A DNA stretch of 19,662 nucleotides, taken from an uncultured Bacilli bacterium. Its GTDB lineage: Bacteria > Bacillota_I > Bacilli_A > RF39 > UBA660. The stretch covers positions 1 to 19,662 of the forward strand of contig CAKOKF010000011.1 of NCBI GenBank assembly GCA_934090775.1, read 5' to 3'. The first letter of the stretch is position 1. Each line of letters begins with the position of its first letter. Positions 5,880 through 13,022 of the stretch are shown here, in pieces. Made by a program: the position numbers and the translations under genes. Below the pieces are notes generated by a model that saw only the letters and a list, made by a program, of their open reading frames with translations, searched no databases and was not told the origin of the DNA.

Positions 5880-6841
5880 AAAACCTCCAACGCAACAGCA
5901 TGAGCAATCGCTGGTATTTCTTCATGTTGATTAACCAAGGTAGTAGAATGCAAAGCACCAGTTGCAATTATTAAAATATTTTTATATTTTTTACTTTGAA
6001 TAATTTTATTAAATAGGACTAAAGGCAATGTTACCGGACCCGAAGAACCCGAATTTTCAAAGTTTTCTTCTTTAAATAACATGGAACCTGCATCCTGATA
6101 ATTTGTTAAATTTAGATTATTTTGTTTTAAGATTTCTAAAAATAATTTAGCACCAGTTCTTCCTAAATCCCCTGTTAAGATTAAATCATAAAAATTAGCA
6201 GGTATTTTTAAGTCCTTTAAATGTTTTAAAAGAGTCTCAGCAGCTGCTGGGGCCATTACAGCTCCCATATTATTAACATCAGTTATTCCATAATTAGTAG
6301 AACAACCGACAGTTGAGGCTGTAACCTTGATTTTACCTTCATGAGCTAGAATCACTCCTACACTACCAGTGGCAGTCATCGTACTTCTTTTAAACCTTGG
6401 CGCCCCATATTCAATTGGATACCGAAATTGTCGTTCCGCCACTTCCGTATGACTACTAGTTAAACATAAACCAGTCTTTATTTTTCTACTTTCTAAGAAA
6501 TTACTCATAATTATTAAAGCCTCATTAAAACTAGCACAAGCTGAATAAACTCCTAAATAAGGAATATTATACTTACTAGCTGTAAAGTTTGTTAAAGCCA
6601 ATTGATTAGATAATTCACCCCCAATTAACAAATCAATTTTCTTTTGTAAATCATTTCTTTTTATTAAATTATCAATCACCGTACTTTGCATTTTCATTTC
6701 CGCACGTTCAAAAGTCTTCTCTCCAAAATAATGATCAGGAATAACTTGATTATATTTTTTTATCGGTCCCAAAGTTTCATTAGAACTTGCAAGACTATAC
6801 CAATCTTTTATAAAAACATTATTATATTTAAAACTAGCCAT
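5876..6841 (-). CDS. spoVAD: Stage V sporulation protein AD (SpoVAD)
   Basis: The 321-residue soluble protein has the thiolase-like fold typical of SpoVAD. Recognisable segments are GEKTFERAEMKMQ near residue 40, GVYSACASFNEALIIM around 97-112 (the position of the thiolase active Cys) and the C-terminal IATGALHSTTLVNQ. SpoVAD binds dipicolinic acid directly and works with SpoVAC and SpoVAE on the forespore membrane. B. subtilis SpoVAD has 338 residues, so this is complete. The start at 6841 follows AAGGTGG by six bases and overlaps the spoVAC stop by eight bases; the end overlaps spoVAE by four. It lies in the middle of a tightly coupled operon headed by the SigF-like gene. Confidence 0.96.
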   Translation of the reverse strand: MASFKYNNVFIKDWYSLASSNETLGPIKKYNQVIPDHYFGEKTFERAEMKMQSTVIDNLIKRNDLQKKIDLLIGGELSNQLALTNFTASKYNIPYLGVYSACASFNEALIIMSNFLESRKIKTGLCLTSSHTEVAERQFRYPIEYGAPRFKRSTMTATGSVGVILAHEGKIKVTASTVGCSTNYGITDVNNMGAVMAPAAAETLLKHLKDLKIPANFYDLILTGDLGRTGAKLFLEILKQNNLNLTNYQDAGSMLFKEENFENSGSSGPVTLPLVLFNKIIQSKKYKNILIIATGALHSTTLVNQHEEIPAIAHAVALEVL

Positions 6842-7268
6842 AAAAAACCACCTTTATTGTTGTAAGAATAAATGCACTTATCATTCCATATAATATAACC
6901 GATCCTGCTAATTTAAAAATATTAGCACCTAACCCCGTAATTAAGCCATCCTTTTTGTATTCTAAAGCTGCGGAAGTAACCGAATGAGCAAAACCCGTAA
7001 TAGGAATAACTAAACCACATCTTGTCTTACTAAACCAGGTATCAAAGAAACCAAGTCCAGTAAATAAACTAGATGCTGCAATTATAATTAATAAAGTCCA
7101 TATATTAGCATCTTTAGTATTTATATTAAACTTTAATAATATATTATAAATAAAACATGCTAAGATTCCAATTAATCCTCCTACCAAAAACGCAATAAGA
7201 GCGTGTTTAAGTTTATCCTCACTAGGAGTATATTTTTTTACTAATTTTTTATAATCTTCTTTGTTCAT
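6834..7268 (-). CDS. spoVAC: Stage V sporulation protein AC (SpoVAC)
   Basis: The 144-residue membrane protein has a charged N-terminus (MNKEDYKKLVKKYTPSEDKL) and then four or more membrane segments with the family stretch AFLVGGLIGILACFIYN and the later GLVIPITGFAHSVTSAALEY. SpoVAC is a channel-forming, mechanosensitive component of the dipicolinic acid transport machine. I chose the ATG at 7268 because GGAGG lies eight bases upstream; the in-frame ATG at 7283 would have that site inside the coding sequence. The gene follows the SigF-like frame by 42 bases and overlaps spoVAD. In B. subtilis spoVAA and spoVAB lie between sigF and spoVAC; both are missing here, as in many clostridia. Confidence 0.94.
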   Translation of the reverse strand: MNKEDYKKLVKKYTPSEDKLKHALIAFLVGGLIGILACFIYNILLKFNINTKDANIWTLLIIIAASSLFTGLGFFDTWFSKTRCGLVIPITGFAHSVTSAALEYKKDGLITGLGANIFKLAGSVILYGMISAFILTTIKVVFYG

Positions 7269-7310
7269 AAAAAGAACCTCCATAGTTATTATGGAGATTA
7301 TTTATTAATT

Positions 7311-7718
7311 TTATACTTGACTATAAATATTTTTTAATTTCTTTAAATTACGTGTAAGAATACGAGAGATACTTACTTGTGAAACATTAAACATTTGCGC
7401 TAATTCTTCTTGAGTATAATCATTAAAATAACGTAAAAGAATTATTTCTTTATCAGGACTTTCCAAGGTATTTATCATATTTTGTAAATCTATTTGCATA
7501 TCTATATTAAGAGGTTTAGAAGAAAGTTTATTATAAAGGTTAGTATCTTCATCTCTTAATTCATCTAGACTGATGGTAGATTCTAAACTATTAAGAGCAC
7601 TCATTACTAAGGTTTCATCTAAATTTAAATATTTAGCTATCGTTTGAAAGGGAGTATCAATTTTATAAAGTTGATCTAAGTATTCTTTAGTTTTTAAGAT
7701 TAACTTAGTCGTTTTCAA
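7311..7718 (-). CDS. sigF: SigF-like sigma factor, 3' part (regions 3 and 4) after a frameshift
   Basis: This frame carries sigma region 3 (LNLDETLVMSALNSLESTIS) and a complete region 4 with LESPDKEIILLRYFNDYTQ and the helix-turn-helix EELAQMFNVSQVSISRILTR. The TTG at 7718 is not a credible start: the frame continues upstream as QYVLPREVLKTTK and joins the 5' half at 7744-7749 if one A of a run of six is dropped. The repaired protein would have 213 residues, shorter at the N-terminus than B. subtilis SigF (255). Position directly before spoVAC-AD-AE is that of sigF in the spoIIA-spoVA block, which decides SigF over SigG. Sigma-F is the first forespore-specific sigma factor. As read, this part cannot be translated from its own ribosome binding site with confidence. 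Confidence 0.75.
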   Translation of the reverse strand: MKTTKLILKTKEYLDQLYKIDTPFQTIAKYLNLDETLVMSALNSLESTISLDELRDEDTNLYNKLSSKPLNIDMQIDLQNMINTLESPDKEIILLRYFNDYTQEELAQMFNVSQVSISRILTRNLKKLKNIYSQV

Positions 7719-7725
7719 AACCTCT

Positions 7726-7953
7726 CTAGGGAGGACATATTGCTTTTTTCATCCGGGCTAGTTCATACATTTCTCCAAAAATATAAGTATATGCAAAACT
7801 AGAAAACTTAGTATTGGAATCTTTCTTATAATGTTGATATGCTTTAAACAAGCCAATTCTTCCTACATGGTATAATTCTTCTTTTTCAACATTATAGAAA
7901 TTTTGGGCTATTTTTTTAATAAGACCGTCACAACTATTTAATAGTTCATCCAT
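7726..7953 (-). CDS. sigF: SigF-like sigma factor, 5' part (region 2), ending at a frameshift
   Basis: The frame starts at an ATG with AGGTGA four bases upstream and holds sigma region 2: ELYHVGRIGLFKAYQHYKK (residues 26-44), which binds core polymerase, and KFSSFAYTYIFGEMYELAR (49-67), which recognises the -10 element. It then reads through six A into the wrong frame and stops after five spurious residues (AICPP, TAG at 7728-7726). Relative to B. subtilis SigF it lacks roughly the first 40 residues. The genes for the anti-sigma factor SpoIIAB and its antagonist SpoIIAA, normally immediately upstream, are absent; a Cro/C1-type membrane regulator lies there instead. A Spo0A-box heptamer lies 50 bases upstream. 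Confidence 0.75.
   Translation of the reverse strand: MDELLNSCDGLIKKIAQNFYNVEKEELYHVGRIGLFKAYQHYKKDSNTKFSSFAYTYIFGEMYELARMKKAICPP
7744..7749 (-). other. Frameshift site in the SigF-like gene (run of six A)
   Basis: On the minus strand ATG AAA AAA GCA keeps frame 1, which soon stops. With five A the reading becomes ATG AAA AAG CAA TAT GTC and joins the downstream sigma regions without loss of conserved residues. This could be a sequencing or assembly error, a true inactivating insertion, a reversible homopolymer switch or a programmed +1 shift. Confidence 0.8.
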
Positions 7954-7990
7954 ATTTTCACCTGTTTAAAGGATACAATAATTTTCTTTA

Positions 7991-8019
7991 ATTTTAAAGG
8001 CTTTCGACAAGACTTCTAA
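7991..8019 (-). promoter_or_regulatory. Candidate sigF promoter containing a Spo0A box
   Basis: On the minus strand TTGTCGAAAG contains TGTCGAA (8009-8003), a perfect Spo0A core heptamer, and a weaker TGTCATT lies at 8039-8033. A possible SigA promoter has TTAGAA (8019-8014), a 17-base spacer and TAAAAT (7996-7991), 38 bases before the start codon. I see no SigH-type sequence, which drives spoIIA in B. subtilis. Confidence 0.4.
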
Positions 8020-8077
8020 TAACTGTTTAATTAATGACAAAAAGTTATAAATTTTAAATTAATAAAGAAGTTTATTT

Positions 8078-9454
8078 TTATTCCATATTGTTTCTTATAA
8101 TATCAAGATTTTCTTTTTTACCATACACAGTTATATCTTTCATAGTATGAATATTATTACTAAAATTATAAATTTCATTATTATTAAGACTATTTATTAA
8201 TTCTTTTATAATTATATTTTTATTATCACAAGAAGTTCTTAAATATAAATTACCATTTGAACGTACTTTCTCTTCCACTTTACATGCTTCATTTATTTTA
8301 TATTCTATTTTTATATTATCAATATCTAACTCTTGATAACTAATATTATCTTTATCATAAGTTATAAGATATAAATTATTTTGCATCGCTACTTCTATAC
8401 TTTCTTTTTTTAAATAATTATCACTTAAAGATGTATCACTAAATCCTACTAAACTTACTAAAGTTAATCCTCCTCCTAAGCCTAAAAGAATGATACTTCC
8501 TATAAACACATTAATCATTTCTTTGAAATTACTTTCTCTATTAAATATAAAATTAAGTAATAATACGACTGCTAAACCATTAATAATTCCTAAAGCCAAA
8601 CTTAATAAAAATATTCCACCAAAAAACAATCCTGATTTCACTATTAAAAATGAACATATCAAACCAACAATAATACATACTAAAGTACAACTTAAAAAGC
8701 CCGCTATTCCTAAGCCCATTATCTTTATAATCCCAATAATTATATTAGTAAGTAAATCAAAGAAATGATCATCAGTACTATTCTTATTTTCAATAATTAT
8801 TTTACCCGACGTCGTGATATTATCTTTAAAATCAATATCATCTTTTTTTAGCTTTTCAAAATTATTATTGTTATCTTTAACAAAATTATTTTCTAGATAG
8901 GAAACATAAGTATTGTAATATCTTACTTTATATAGTTTAACTATAATAATAATATTAAATATTAAACCTAAAATAAGATATAAATTACTAAAAACATTAT
9001 AAATAATAATATAAATATCACGAGGTATTTTTCGTAATACTTGTTCTATAAGAAAACTTCCTAAATAAGCTCCTCCATTCCAAATTAAAAGCATTACAAT
9101 AACTATTATTATTTGTTCTAAAATAAATTTAATCTTCATTTTTAAAGTCATTTGCCAAAACAACTCAAAACTATTAATAATAAAATCAAATATTTTATTA
9201 AAGTTAGCTTTAATCTTGTTTTGAACATTTATATTATCTTTTACTTCTTTAATATCTTTATGCAATAAATCATCAATATTTAAATTAAATTTTTTACATA
9301 ATAAAACTATCTTATCCATTTCCGGATAACTTACTTTTGATTCCCATTTACTGATAGCTTGCCTTGATACCCCTAAGATACTTGCTAAGTCTTCTTGACT
9401 CAAATTATTTTCTTTTCTTATCTTTTTTAAATTTTCTGCTAGATTACTATTCAT
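8078..9454 (-). CDS. Cro/C1-type helix-turn-helix protein fused to a polytopic membrane domain
   Basis: The 458-residue protein opens with an XRE-family DNA-binding domain (residues about 5-64: LKKIRKENNLSQEDLASILG, then VSRQAISKWESKVSYP). A linker leads to about seven predicted membrane segments between residues 109 and 340, and a C-terminal soluble region (about 345-458) with alternating short strands follows. A membrane-tethered regulator that senses an envelope state is a fair inference; no ligand can be named. The start has AAGGAG eight bases upstream. It lies directly upstream of the SigF-like gene, where spoIIAA and spoIIAB would be expected, but similarity to neither exists. The coding region is unusually rich in Asn and Ile. 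No clear terminator separates it from sigF. The leader holds a duplicated 11-base element, a likely place for autoregulation. Confidence 0.75.
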   Translation of the reverse strand: MNSNLAENLKKIRKENNLSQEDLASILGVSRQAISKWESKVSYPEMDKIVLLCKKFNLNIDDLLHKDIKEVKDNINVQNKIKANFNKIFDFIINSFELFWQMTLKMKIKFILEQIIIVIVMLLIWNGGAYLGSFLIEQVLRKIPRDIYIIIYNVFSNLYLILGLIFNIIIIVKLYKVRYYNTYVSYLENNFVKDNNNNFEKLKKDDIDFKDNITTSGKIIIENKNSTDDHFFDLLTNIIIGIIKIMGLGIAGFLSCTLVCIIVGLICSFLIVKSGLFFGGIFLLSLALGIINGLAVVLLLNFIFNRESNFKEMINVFIGSIILLGLGGGLTLVSLVGFSDTSLSDNYLKKESIEVAMQNNLYLITYDKDNISYQELDIDNIKIEYKINEACKVEEKVRSNGNLYLRTSCDNKNIIIKELINSLNNNEIYNFSNNIHTMKDITVYGKKENLDIIRNNME

Positions 9455-9545
9455 CTAAATTCTCCTTTTCTAAGTTAATTTTATCTATTTTTGTTAGTTG
9501 CATACCACCACTTTTCGGTTGTTTTTTGACAACTTTTAGTTGCAT
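9447..9545 (-). CDS. Possible 32-residue leader ORF overlapping the membrane regulator start
   Basis: An ATG at 9545 opens a 32-codon frame (MQLKVVKKQPKSGG, then MQLTKIDKINLEKENLDE) whose TAG overlaps the start of the next gene, which would allow translational coupling. A second in-frame ATG at 9503 follows the purine-rich GTGGTGG. The duplicated MQL comes from the 11-base direct repeat. The first ATG has no good ribosome binding site and the peptide resembles nothing I know, so this may be fortuitous. Confidence 0.22.
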   Translation of the reverse strand: MQLKVVKKQPKSGGMQLTKIDKINLEKENLDE

Positions 9546-9546
9546 A
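9494..9546. repeat. 11-base direct repeat flanking a small inverted repeat
   Basis: TTAGTTGCATA occurs at 9494-9504 and 9536-9546, 42 bases apart (about four helical turns). Between them lies a small palindrome with GTTGT and ACAAC arms (about 9520-9535). This is a plausible operator for the helix-turn-helix protein downstream. Most of the 207 bases between 9455 and 9661 are otherwise featureless except for the terminator at 9614. Confidence 0.45.
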
Positions 9547-9613
9547 TTCTTTATTTTAGGTAATTCTAATTTTTAGCCTAGACTTAATCTATAAAATTTT
9601 TATTTATTATAAC

Positions 9614-9646
9614 AAAAAAACTACTTACCAACGCAGTAAATAGTTT
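9614..9646 (-). terminator. Rho-independent terminator after the YihY-family gene
   Basis: The 11-base arms at 9618-9628 and 9636-9646 pair with one G-T wobble around a seven-base loop, and seven U (9620-9614) follow on the minus strand. It lies 16 bases after the stop codon of the last gene in the ligA-led run. Confidence 0.8.
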
Positions 9647-9661
9647 AATTCATATACATAT

Positions 9662-10471
9662 CTATTTTTTATTTTCATTTTTTCGATAATTTAAAGCCAT
9701 TCCTATCACAAAGATATTAGCTAGTAAATAAAACCATAAAAGCAATATAACCAAATTAGCTAATCCTCCATAGAACACTGAATAATGAGCATAATGGTTT
9801 ATATAAAAAGAATAAATCCAAGTTACTACTAACCAGCCAATAGAAGTAAATATTGCTCCATAATTAACATTCTTAGATGAAATTTTAACATCAGGAGCCA
9901 TTGCATAAATTATCTTTATAAATAAGAAGACAAAGAATAAAGCAAATGGACCTTGCAAAAAATTAAAAATTGTTTGCATTTTTTCAGTAACTACGGGATT
10001 TAAATTTACATATTTAACTAATTCTATTATTTTATTACCAAACAATGGGAATATTAAAATAAATAAGAATAGTAACACAATAAAAACGGTCATTACTAAG
10101 GCCTTAATCTTTCGATAAATATAGCCCTTATCTTCAATCCCATAAATCATATTAGATGTAATAATAACGGCAGAAGCACCACTTGATGCTGTAAAAAAGC
10201 CAATAAATAAAGTAACAAAAAAGGAAAACGATAAGCCACTTACGGAAACAATTGGAATAATCATTTCACTAATAGTGCTTCCAAAAGCTTTAGTCATAAA
10301 TTCTTCAATAAAATCAATAGATAAATTTAAGCCAGCTGCCCCATAACCAATTAAAGTTAGAATAGGTACAATCGAAAGGATAAAAGAAAAAGCAAGATGG
10401 CCTGGTAGGATCAGCATTTCTCTACGATTAAGTACTTCCCAAAAGTTTTTAATAAACTCTTTTACTTTCAT
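9662..10471 (-). CDS. YihY/BrkB family inner-membrane protein
   Basis: The 269-residue integral membrane protein has about six membrane segments. It shows the family pattern of an N-terminal amphipathic region (FIKNFWEVLNRREMLILPGHLAFSFI is broken here at the first segment), then LSIVPILTLIG and later GAIFTSIGWLVVTWIYSFYI and YGGLANLVILLLWFYLLA. The family was once called ribonuclease BN by mistake; its true function, perhaps transport, is unknown. Length is slightly below the usual 280-300 residues. The start is two bases after the stop of the upstream gene, whose final codons provide AAGGAG as ribosome binding site, so the two are co-expressed. A terminator follows. The family assignment is firm; no specific function can be given. 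Confidence 0.88.
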   Translation of the reverse strand: MKVKEFIKNFWEVLNRREMLILPGHLAFSFILSIVPILTLIGYGAAGLNLSIDFIEEFMTKAFGSTISEMIIPIVSVSGLSFSFFVTLFIGFFTASSGASAVIITSNMIYGIEDKGYIYRKIKALVMTVFIVLLFLFILIFPLFGNKIIELVKYVNLNPVVTEKMQTIFNFLQGPFALFFVFLFIKIIYAMAPDVKISSKNVNYGAIFTSIGWLVVTWIYSFYINHYAHYSVFYGGLANLVILLLWFYLLANIFVIGMALNYRKNENKK

Positions 10472-10473
10472 TC

Positions 10474-12495
10474 CTACTCCTTAAGACTATTTTCTTGCTT
10501 TTTTATTTTCATATCTTCAACCGCTTCATTTAAAGCATCTTCTACTAATTTTTTATCACTATCAATCATACTATGACCAATTGAAGCGCCAAAATCATAA
10601 GGCATGTTTTTTAACTCTTTAGTCAATTTTTTGATGTAGCTTACAACCTGTCGTTCATCATAACCAACTAAATATATTAAAAATTCTGTACCATCAGTTC
10701 TAATAATATCACTATTATCAAGTTGAGTTCTAATTAGAATATTAGCAGCTGCTTTAATTTGAGCATCACCTTTTTCATATCCTAAAGTATCATTAATCTC
10801 TTGAATTTTATTTAAATCAACTACAACCATAGCTTGTGGATAAATCGTATTTTTATTCCAAGCTGAAGCATTTTCAATCAAATAATTACGATTCTTTAAT
10901 GAAGTTAACTGATCTATATATCTTATTTTTTCTTCTTTCTTTATCTTTTTCGATATCTTAATCTTTCTTGCTTTACGATATAAAACATAAATTAAAATAA
11001 CAAATATTATTAAGAAATATAGTATATACTTAGCTATTGTTCCTAAAATAGTCCCACTATCTAATGTCTTTTTATAACTGGTTAAGCCTTCTACTCTCAT
11101 CATACTGGCATCACTCAAACTAATATAAGCTTTAAATAATTTAGTAAAGGCATTATCTTCTCTAACTTTAAAAGTATAAGGAATATTTAAACTATTTGTA
11201 TATCTTGAACTATAATCTTTTAAAGTTGTACTAGCAACATCTAAATAAGTATCATAATCAACTACAGCAATTGCCCCAGTTTTAGCTAATTTTTTTAAAT
11301 CACTAGTCTTTTTATAAGTCTTTAAATCAATACCCTTAATATTTTTTAAATTTTCATAAATAAGACTATCTTGCATTACATAGACAGTTTGATTTTGTAA
11401 AGAATTCAAAGAATTAACCACAATATCATTCTTACGACTAGCTATAACATAATATTTTATATCCATATTCGTTGTTATAGTTTGATAATTATTTGTTAAG
11501 TTATAATAATTAAAATATAAATCAATAGAATTATTATTAATTGCATTAGTTAATTGTTTATAAGTACGATACTTAATATATTTAAAATCAACGCCTGCCA
11601 TTTCACTAAAGTTTTTTAAGTAAACAGATACGATTCCACCATAATTCCCTCCTAAAATAATTTCATAAGGATTATTATTGACAAAACCATAATTATAAAT
11701 ACGTGATGTTAATTCTTTTTGCTCTACTTCACTTAACTTAATACTTTTTACTAACGTATTTTTTAAATTAATATTAAAGACATTTTTATATTTTTTACTT
11801 TGCCATTTATTATAATATTTTTTAATAACGCTACTAAAGTTATCATCTAACATATAGTAACCATAGTATTTCTTTATATCACTAAATTCAAAAACAACAC
11901 TATAGTTTTTTTCTAAGATATCACTAGTTAATTCATACTTAGGCACCATTATATATTCTAGATCTTTATTAAAACTTTCTTTTAAGGCATCATAAGTATC
12001 AAAACTACTAAATTCAATATTTTTATCTTCATTAAAATAGCCTTTAATATAGTCGATATCATTTTTTAAAACACCTATTTTAATATCTTTGATAGCTTCT
12101 ATATTATTATAATAAACATAATCTTTCTTTAATAAAACGTAATTATCAGCATAAAATTCTACAAATTTATCATTTTTCGTATTAGTAGCTATAAAACCAC
12201 TAGTTATATTTTCATCTTTACTAGTATAAGTAACTGGATTTATTTTTAAGTTATATTCTTTTCCCAAATCATTTAGAAAGTCATAAAATACACCAGCTCC
12301 ACTCTTCCCAAAAATATCTAAGTCATTAAGAACATTTACATTTAAAACTGTCGATAAATTATTATTAATCCATTTATTTTCTTCAACTGTTAATTTATTT
12401 TCATCATTTAGGATATTTACAACTACTAAAGAAGCCACTGCGACTATTATTATACCCACAAATGATATGAAAATCAGTCTAACTTTTTTTGCCAT
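10474..12495 (-). CDS. Membrane sensor with two solute-binding-like domains and a degenerate GGDEF domain
   Basis: The 673-residue protein has an N-terminal membrane segment (about 4-28), two extracytoplasmic regions resembling family 3 solute-binding proteins (about 35-235 and 260-470), a second membrane segment (485-506) and a cytoplasmic GGDEF domain (about 525-660). The GGDEF fold is clear from IDQLTSLKNRNYL, VVVDLNKIQEINDTLGYEKGD and the SIGHSMI end. The signature itself reads DGTEF (601-605) in place of GG[DE]EF, so one metal ligand is lost and diguanylate cyclase activity is doubtful. Binding of small ligands outside and signalling by a protein interaction or nucleotide-binding inside is an inference. 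The ATG at 12495 is chosen because GGTGA lies five bases upstream and the previous stop lies one base away; in-frame ATGs at 12513-12507 lie inside the upstream gene. YihY follows two bases later. Confidence 0.82.
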   Translation of the reverse strand: MAKKVRLIFISFVGIIIVAVASLVVVNILNDENKLTVEENKWINNNLSTVLNVNVLNDLDIFGKSGAGVFYDFLNDLGKEYNLKINPVTYTSKDENITSGFIATNTKNDKFVEFYADNYVLLKKDYVYYNNIEAIKDIKIGVLKNDIDYIKGYFNEDKNIEFSSFDTYDALKESFNKDLEYIMVPKYELTSDILEKNYSVVFEFSDIKKYYGYYMLDDNFSSVIKKYYNKWQSKKYKNVFNINLKNTLVKSIKLSEVEQKELTSRIYNYGFVNNNPYEIILGGNYGGIVSVYLKNFSEMAGVDFKYIKYRTYKQLTNAINNNSIDLYFNYYNLTNNYQTITTNMDIKYYVIASRKNDIVVNSLNSLQNQTVYVMQDSLIYENLKNIKGIDLKTYKKTSDLKKLAKTGAIAVVDYDTYLDVASTTLKDYSSRYTNSLNIPYTFKVREDNAFTKLFKAYISLSDASMMRVEGLTSYKKTLDSGTILGTIAKYILYFLIIFVILIYVLYRKARKIKISKKIKKEEKIRYIDQLTSLKNRNYLIENASAWNKNTIYPQAMVVVDLNKIQEINDTLGYEKGDAQIKAAANILIRTQLDNSDIIRTDGTEFLIYLVGYDERQVVSYIKKLTKELKNMPYDFGASIGHSMIDSDKKLVEDALNEAVEDMKIKKQENSLKE

Positions 12496-12496
12496 T

Positions 12497-12982
12497 TTAC
12501 TCACCATCATCACTTACTGGATTATTATTATTCCAAATTAAGTTTGTACCATTAACATTTTTCGAACCCATGATTGTAAAACCATCATTTGTTTCACTTT
12601 TTTCACAAACTAAGGTGAAATGAATATCATAAAAAGCTTTTTCTTCATCACTAAATTGTTCCAAAGTTTTAACAGCGATTGCTTTTGAAGTATCTAAATC
12701 AGCTCCAGCATTAAAGGCAATGCGAATATAAATGATTTTACCACTTACTTCGACTTTAGCATCTTTAACATTTTTTCTTTGTTTGATATCTTCTACTACA
12801 TTATTTTTTTTATCATCAGTTATCGCTACAGCTTCAATTCCATCTAATCTATCACCATACTTTGATCCACCATTACCAAAATAAAAATATTTAAGTAAAA
12901 GAGCCGCACTAATACCTACACAAGCAATAATAATTAAAATCATAAAACATATTGCTTTATTTTCTCGAATAAATTTTTTCAA
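12497..12982 (-). CDS. Unknown single-pass membrane protein
   Basis: The 161-residue protein has a basic N-terminus (MKKFIRENK), one membrane segment (about 10-32) and an extracytoplasmic domain of about 125 residues. That domain contains VEDIKQRKNVKDAKVEVSG, IYIRIAF and a strand-helix alternation like small sensor or adaptor domains. I do not recognise the family. The start is TTG, supported by a strong GAGGTG site six to seven bases upstream; no in-frame ATG lies nearby. It is followed with one base between by the two-sensor-domain GGDEF-like protein, so the pair is co-translated and may act together at the membrane; that partnership is inference. A TATAAT-like hexamer lies in the 40 bases between it and ligA, without a good -35 element. 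Confidence 0.7.
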   Translation of the reverse strand: MKKFIRENKAICFMILIIIACVGISAALLLKYFYFGNGGSKYGDRLDGIEAVAITDDKKNNVVEDIKQRKNVKDAKVEVSGKIIYIRIAFNAGADLDTSKAIAVKTLEQFSDEEKAFYDIHFTLVCEKSETNDGFTIMGSKNVNGTNLIWNNNNPVSDDGE

Positions 12983-13022
12983 AATTACACCTCTTTCTGT
13001 AAATTGATTATACTATATATTT

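Noticed and set aside
7744..7750. Classical -1 programmed frameshift at A AAA AAG in the SigF-like gene
   Set aside because: The heptamer is out of register with the upstream frame, and joining the halves needs +1 (or -2), so the dnaX-type mechanism does not apply. I see no stimulatory hairpin.
8490..8768. A 92-codon plus-strand open frame
   Set aside because: It lies wholly inside the membrane regulator gene on the opposite strand, has no ribosome binding site, and its composition mirrors membrane-segment codons read backwards.
9364..9576. A 70-codon plus-strand open frame
   Set aside because: It is antisense to the helix-turn-helix region and its leader, without a ribosome binding site or a recognisable product.
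12983..13022. A TATAAT hexamer between ligA and the next gene as an internal promoter
   Set aside because: The -10 match is good but no acceptable -35 or extended -10 element accompanies it, and AT-rich DNA gives such hexamers by chance.
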